A stretch of 64,000 bases of DNA from Tipula vernalis. Lineage: Eukaryota > Arthropoda > Insecta > Diptera > Tipulidae. How positions within the stretch are numbered: the first letter of the stretch is position 1; each line of letters begins with the position of its first letter. A model generated the notes under the pieces. That model had not been told where the DNA came from. It searched no databases and saw only the letters and a program-made list of their open reading frames with translations. A program made the translations under genes and the position numbers. Below are positions 58,438-64,000 of the stretch, one piece after another. Where the stretch lies: NCBI GenBank assembly GCA_958295665.1, contig OY282560.1:50158333-50222332 (forward strand), given 5' to 3'.

Positions 58438-61400
58438 TGATCACGAATATGAACCAGTAGGTGAACCAGTGCTTGAAGTTATAAAACAGCAGCTGAATGG
58501 TAAATTTAACAATGAAAGTGAAGAGACCGATGCAGATGGTGCCACCGGTGGTGACAACAGTCATAATGGTGATGCGGTACAAAAGCGAAGACATTCTGAT
58601 GCCTCGAGTACAACGTCGCATGAACGGAAATTACTTCGTGCCCCTACTGAAGATAATGGGGATGATAACTTATCGGCTCAAGAGTATCAAAATCAAATTG
58701 AAGATCGTTTCTTTAATAATACGCCATCGACTACATCACGCACTGATAATGAGGTGCATACGAGTCAAGTTGATTCAAGCGCTATTGAAGATTTACCATT
58801 GAAACGTGAGGATCGTAAACGCAACAGTATGATGATATCGATTCAAGATAAAAGTCGTAATATGCAAACAAAGCTTCGCAATCAAGCGGGAAAAGTACGC
58901 ACAAAATTCCGTGGCACAAAATCATCGAAGCAATCAAGCATCCCCTCTATTAAAATCGAAAGTCCCGTCAAAGTAAAAGAACGAAAAAAATTTAAAGCAC
59001 CCGATTTATCAAAGCTCAAAAATATCAATATGCCAAAATTTAAAAAACCCGATTTTAAATTTCCTGAATTTAAAAAGAGCATCTCGACTCAAGAAACAAC
59101 AACCACAACACCCGATAATCATAAATTCGTGACCGTAATCGAAAAAGAAACCACTTTTAAAACGGAACCGAGAACATATGATATCGAAACGACTACAGTT
59201 GAGTCGGTACAGCAAGCACCGGTTGTTATAACATTACCAGTGGATTTACCCCCACCCATTGAGGTGCCAGCTCCAGTACCAACTCAAGAGAAAAAGTCGC
59301 GTTTCTCTCGCCCAGAAATGCCCAAGTTCAATTTCTCAGATAAATTTGCCTCACTTCGCTCATTGAAAAAAGATAAATCGGTTGTAATCGACGAAGACAC
59401 TGAGGACCAGGAGGAGACCAAAGAAGACTTGGATAAACCGGCAGGACCAAAGAAATCACGCTTCTCTCGTCCCGAAATACCTAAATTTAATTTTGCAGAA
59501 AAAATGTCTTCATTCCGTTCACGTGACCGGTCTCTGTCAAAATCGCCTGAACGAACTGATAAACCAAAAGAGTCTTTCTCACCTATATCAGACGATGAAC
59601 AATTGGATTTTACCGAACAAAAGGAGCTATTCAGTGCGCTTTCACCACCAGCCGATGAACCAATTTCAGCTCCTCCTGTACTAGAATTAAAGGAAGCTCC
59701 ATTGTTAGTTGAATCTACTGCAACTTCATCATCCCAACCGTCTAATGATCCTGAACCACCCTTGGCAACAAAAAAATCCAGATTCACACGTCCCGAATTT
59801 ACTCGTTTCAACTTCTCAGAGAAGTTGGCAAGCTTCCGTCGTTCTCGCTCATCCGATGCATCACAAAATAAGCAAGATGACGAATTTGAGGATGACGAAG
59901 AAGAAAATATTCCACCGGAGAAGATTACCACAAAAAAGCGATTCTCCAAGCCAGAATTACCCAAATTTAAAATTCCCGAAAAATTCTCATCGCTCCGTTT
60001 GCGCCGCAGTAAGTCGTTTAAAGAAACATCACCTACATCATTTGCCACAAACGAGACAACCCTAACATCAGAACCACTGTCGTCCGATGAACAAAAATCC
60101 ATTGAAGCTAAACCTACTAAGAAACCTCTATTCGATTTCGATTTTGGCACATATCCACGTTTCTTGAGCAAGCTCAAGAAACAAAAGAAATCTGATGCTG
60201 CCACAATCGACAGTAAAATTAAAGTTGACTTTCCAACGATGACACGAAACGCTGTCCGTCGTATGTCCATCGATAAAGATAATGAAAGTGGTTCGTATCG
60301 GCCATCTAATGAGAACGAGGATATTGATCGTGGATATCGAGAAGGATCGGTCGAAAAACGTATGCGTTTAGATGAAATCGAGGCACAAGAACGGTACGAA
60401 CAAGAATTTTCTGATGAACAAAAACAATTGGATGAATATGATCGCGAAAATCGAAAAATCCATGAAATCGCCAAGTCGCGTTATGATCAACCATTACCGG
60501 TAGCACAAGAAATATCACACACTCACCAGAAGTTGGAGCGCCAAGAATCTGACTGGAACTCCGAGGATGAGAAAGTATTACAATGGGTCAAACAGAAAAC
60601 AGCAGAAAATAAAGAATTCGATCAGGAGGATTCCGATATACACAGCGATGAGTTAGATCAGTTCTTGAAATATTCACGCGATGAACAGACCAAACAACGA
60701 GAGGTAACTCCATACACAAATCAAGAGACACAATCGTCAGGCGGCAGTTCCGGTGTGTTACGCGGCAAAGGTGTTATTGAGGAGATCGATGACGATGAAT
60801 TTTTCTTGCGGAAAAAGGGAATCAGCCAAGAAAATATCCCGATTAATGAGTACATTAGTTCTGCACTTCGGGAAGGGCTTACAGATCCCATAAACAGTCT
60901 AGCACAAGTCGGTGATTATAATGCGTATTATTCAAATATAAATACGCCCAGCGATAAATTCAGTCGCAGCATGGAATCAGATGAAATTGAACCACAAGTA
61001 AATCAGCAAACAATCGATAATTACTTCGGCGCAATTCCGAAACCGAGTAAACCAATTCGTCGCCAGAAAAAGTCTTATTCGATTGATAGCCAAGAGATCG
61101 AGGATCAACAAGTTCCACGGCAATATTATCCAACGGAAGAGACACGTGGGTTTTATGAACAAGATCATAATGATGAACAACCACCACAGTTACAACAAAA
61201 AACTGGTGGCAGGGTTGAGAACCAACAGTTTAATATAAATCTGCCACCCGTTGCTCCCAAGCGGCGCAAGAAAGGTAAAACTGGTGGAAACGATATTCAA
61301 GAAATGAATGAAGTAAAACCGAATGATGAAAGTTATATTGAAGAGTATATTGATCGTGTTTCGGTGCATGAAGTTTTTACAAAGCAATATGTACCACCAC

Positions 61401-61438
61401 CGCGCTGGGCTGATGGACCTTCTCATGTATTCGATGAG
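58438..61438 (+). CDS. Large gene, common central exon with RFSRPE repeats
   Basis: The acceptor is TTATTTTTAG (58437) and the donor GAG/GTTGGC (61439), giving 3001 nt: one base completing a Gly codon, then 1000 codons, leaving in phase 0. Residues about 150-215 are very basic (MQTKLRNQAGKVRTKFRG; FKKPDFKFPEFKKS). A motif of about 27 residues then recurs: KKSRFSRPEMPKFNFSDKF at 59291, KKSRFSRPEIPKFNFAEKM at 59452, KKSRFTRPEFTRFNFSEKL at 59772 and KKRFSKPELPKFKIPEKF at 59935. Each ends in a basic Ser-Phe/Leu-Arg run and is separated by acidic Ser/Pro linkers. A looser copy (FDFDFGTYPRFLSKLKKQKK) follows. Later there is a charged helical region (RMRLDEIEAQERYEQEFSDE) and a C-terminal VSVHEVFTKQYVPPPRW. 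There is no enzyme domain or membrane segment. A cytoskeletal or scaffold role is an inference from composition. The long opposite-strand frame here (59284-60474) is a shadow. Confidence 0.9.
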
Positions 61439-61492
61439 GTTGGCAATTGATTTTAAATTTTTTATTTATGTTAACAAACTGTTCTTTTCTAG

Positions 61493-61710
61493 ATTATTAT
61501 CCACCAGACACAACACGAATATCATGCACCCAAGGCTGAGGTGGAATCATTTAAATCGTCACCATATCCAACTCCAAGATCGCGCTCACGATCTCATTTA
61601 ACTGATGACGATCGAACATCACATGGTGCCGAATCGTTAACATCGGATAATATGCTTCCGGTTGAGGAGCCGCCATGTAAAATTTCTTCCGATCCACGAG
61701 ATGCTCATGG
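61493..61710 (+). CDS. Large gene, small exon
   Basis: The acceptor is CTTTTCTAG (61492) and the donor ATGG/GTGAGT (61711). It enters in phase 0 and leaves in phase 2. Joined to the previous exon it reads HVFDE then IIIHQTQHEYHAPKAEVE, with a Pro/Arg/Ser stretch SSPYPTPRSRSRSHL and an acidic ending. It is too short for an independent frame to stand out. It is supported by strong splice sites, phase and continuous coding character. Confidence 0.8.
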
Positions 61711-61782
61711 GTGAGTAAATCCTAAATTGTAATGTAGTCGTTGAGTAATTAAAAATTATGTTTCATTCTGATTTTGGTATAG

Positions 61783-62016
61783 ATATGCCATAATTAGGAA
61801 AGATCCGGCACCACCACGTCCTCCGGCACCGTTGAGACGTAAAAAATCCACTCAATCATTGACCGTTGAATCAAAATTCTCAACAATGCCCTTGTCCAAG
61901 CAACAATATGAACCCAGCACTCCCCCGCCATCACGCCCCAATCGAAATTATAGCACCATAATCCCATCAAAACCGCCACGTCGCAAATCCGTTAACAGTT
62001 TAAACGATAGTCACAG
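61783..62016 (+). CDS. Large gene, proline/arginine-rich exon
   Basis: The acceptor is TTTTGGTATAG (61782) and the donor CACAG/GTAAGG (62017). It is phase 2 to phase 2. It encodes GYAIIRKDPAPPRPPAPLRR, KKSTQSLTVESKF and later PSTPPPSRPNRNYS and IIPSKPPRRKSVNS. The PAPPRPPAPLRRK and PPRRKS words look like SH3-type ligand sites (class assignment by motif only). The codon reading continues cleanly into both neighbours. Confidence 0.8.
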
Positions 62017-62106
62017 GTAAGGTAGCACTCTACATAAGTGTAATTGGCTCTTTAGATATCCAAAAATATTCCGTCTGTCTTTTTTATCTGTTTTTCATTT
62101 ATCAAG

Positions 62107-64000
62107 AGAAATAAACGCCTCGAGAAGTTCACCCGATTTAACACAATACGAAGAACTTGAAGACGACATGGACGATTCATTGCACCGTGACTTGCATTCA
62201 GGCGATGTTATCAATAAAATGAAACATCGCCCATTGCCACCACCACCTCGACCACCACGGACCTTGAAAAAATCTAAAAAGAAACCACCACAACCAGACA
62301 CCTCAATTACCGATGATAAATTCGATCATGATGAAGGAGGTGAAAATATATTGGCTCAGGTTGAATTTGATATATTGCCACAACCGCCACCAAAAATGGA
62401 AGAGATTGATATGTCGACCCAGACAGATGCGATCGAAGGTGAAGAAGACGTCGACTTTATAGATGATTTCGAAGAAGAACTGGACGAAATGTTACCCGAT
62501 GTCAAACCTCCAAATGAACCGCGAACCCTACAAGAAATTTTGGAGAAAGAACAGGAGGCAGAATTAGAACGCGCTCGCCAATTAGCCGAGGCAAAAACTT
62601 TGGATCGTGGTATTCAGCGTTTCCGCGAATCAAGCCAGCGTAATTTCTCAGAAAGATCACGAGCCTCGTCGATTGCCGACCAAAAGAAGCCTTCAAGTGG
62701 CAGTATTCATCTTAGTCGTTCTGGTAGTCGCCCTGGTAGTCTTCATGGTAGTCGACCAATGACTCCCGCTGCCATTCTAATAGAAAAGCGTACGCCCACT
62801 CCTTCATTCGATCATGGAATTCCGATCACAGAAGTCAAACTGACCGTGCAACCTATAGACCTAGATGATGATATTGAGGATAATGAAGCGATATTAGATA
62901 ACGTTGAGAATAATGAGGAAATTCCAATTGATGACGATGAAAAAGTAATTAATTCAGAAGTGACAATTGAAAAACAGGAAATGGAAAAATTCAAGGGAAG
63001 TGATGAAATTTTAATCCAATCGGGTGACGATGACGATGCAGTAAATCGAAATAAAGATATAGAAGAATCACCCCCACCACAACCGCCAGTTGTGCCACGG
63101 CGGAAAAAATCGACTGTAGTTGAAAACAGCAACGCAAAGGAAGAACCAGAACGAGAAGTTTCACCCCCACAAACTCTAACAACAGTAGACGAACAGTCGG
63201 TGGTAAGTCAAGAAATCGGTACAACACAACCAAGCGCTGGACTCGTTGAACGACTTCAAGTTTCCGAATTAGATGTAGATAGGCTAAATGTAAATGCATT
63301 GCATGCAAACCAAATCATTGTTTCAGAGCTTCAAAGTATGGCTGTAAATACACAAGATATTGAATGTAAATCGGGTAATTTAGCAATGCGAAGTATAGAA
63401 TTACCACCCGGATTTATAGATGAAATCGTGGATCGATTAAGTAGTCAGTTACAGCAACATCAGCAACAATTACTCGAACAACAGCAGCTGCAACATCAGG
63501 AACAGCAACTACAACATCAGGAACATCAAATACAACATCAGGATCAGCAATTACAACATCTGGAACCGCAGCTTCAACATCAAGAACAACAACAAGAAAA
63601 GCACTTAGAACCCGAAGAAAATACTCGTGTAAAAATGACTACAGAAGCAACAGAAAGAGAAGAATCACCAGGCAGTGATAAACTACCACCCCCAGTACCG
63701 CCGCCACCGTCCCAAATTAAAAAAATTGAAGAAGATGTAGAGGAATTACTAAAAATTACCGAAGAACTAATAGAAAAAACTGAAACACAAGACATACATC
63801 AAGAAACACCTCCACCTCCTGCACGGCCACCTCCACCAGATCAATCGCATTTCTACCAAGAGTTTTTCCCATATTCCATCCCACCACCATCATTCTATCA
63901 ATTAGGTAACCCATCCGACGAGGAGCCCTCCCATCATCAACAACAGCCACCACATTCACCCACACACATTTCAAAACATCGGGCTCGTCGCCATCAACGA
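62107..64000 (+). CDS. Large gene, long 3' exon, runs off the window
   Basis: The acceptor is TTTATCAAG (62106), entered in phase 2. The frame is then open for about 630 codons to the window edge, so the stop is outside. It starts REINASRSSPDLTQYEELED, then HRPLPPPPRPPRTLKKSKKK, an acidic block IEGEEDVDFIDDFEEELDEM (about 62440-62500), and a helical ILEKEQEAELERARQLAEAK. A Ser/Gly/Arg repeat SRSGSRPGSLHGSRP follows, then VERLQVSELDVDRLNVNALH, then a Gln/His-rich region of LQHQEQQ-type heptads (about 63440-63600), and Pro-rich PPPVPPPPSQIKKIEED. Poly-Pro and PPRPPR words suggest SH3 or EVH1 partners. It shares Pro-rich RRKKST words with the preceding exon. I cannot name the family. Confidence 0.8.

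Noticed and set aside
59284..60474. 396-codon open frame on the minus strand
   Set aside because: It is antisense to the strongly supported RFSRPE exon and is Ser-rich as expected from the complement of its codon use.

Overview
This window is eukaryotic and most likely from an insect. It is AT-rich, it holds a multi-exon gene with GT/AG introns, and it carries decayed insect-type retroelements (Ty3/gypsy of CsRn1 and Blastopia/mdg-like kinds, Jockey-like and RNase-H-bearing LINEs), a Helitron helicase remnant and foldback elements. I cannot name the species or order. There is no CRISPR array, operon or bacterial signal.

Layout. 1-22 kb is a transposon graveyard. It holds a broken arthropod repeat-family gene (1.6-2.3 kb), a Helitron helicase (5.1-6.3 kb, minus), a CsRn1-like gypsy element running from integrase to gag and a tRNA-Trp primer site (6.3-10.3 kb, minus), a Jockey ORF1 scrap (10.7-11.0 kb), a 5'-truncated LINE with reverse transcriptase, RNase H and A-tail (13.5-15.6 kb, minus), a Blastopia-like gypsy pol (15.6-18.5 kb, plus) and a Jockey 3' end with A-tail (18.9-19.4 kb). 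22-34 kb is AT-rich. It holds a 1-kb foldback element, a ~120-bp tandem repeat, a conserved-looking exon at 25.6-25.8 kb, a broken coiled-coil/FP-domain ORF1 (27.6-28.3 kb), and a degenerate ATTATTCACTC tract interrupted by a hairpin element.

34-64 kb is one large plus-strand gene whose 5' and 3' ends lie outside what I can define. Coding exons are 34074-34654, 37122-38911, 58438-61438, 61493-61710, 61783-62016 and 62107 to the window edge, all phase-compatible. A second starting exon (57600-58162, with a TATA-like box at 57200) joins the same 58438 acceptor in the same phase. This suggests a long isoform and a short isoform. The protein is very polar and probably disordered, with at least four copies of an RFSRPE-x-PKFNF motif. 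I do not recognise it by name.

The most striking object sits in the 19.5-kb intron between the two starts. It is a ~15.3-kb head-to-head palindrome (38943-54207) made of about 100 satellite monomers (147/147/153-bp trimeric higher-order repeat). It has short inverted ends carrying AGCCGAAAGT motifs and is flanked by an identical 9-bp direct repeat, AATTATAAC. It looks like a giant Foldback/MULE-like transposon whose arms have become satellite DNA, inserted 22 bp after a splice donor and upstream of an alternative promoter. Each monomer also carries a perfect CSL/Su(H)-type CGTGGGAAA site.
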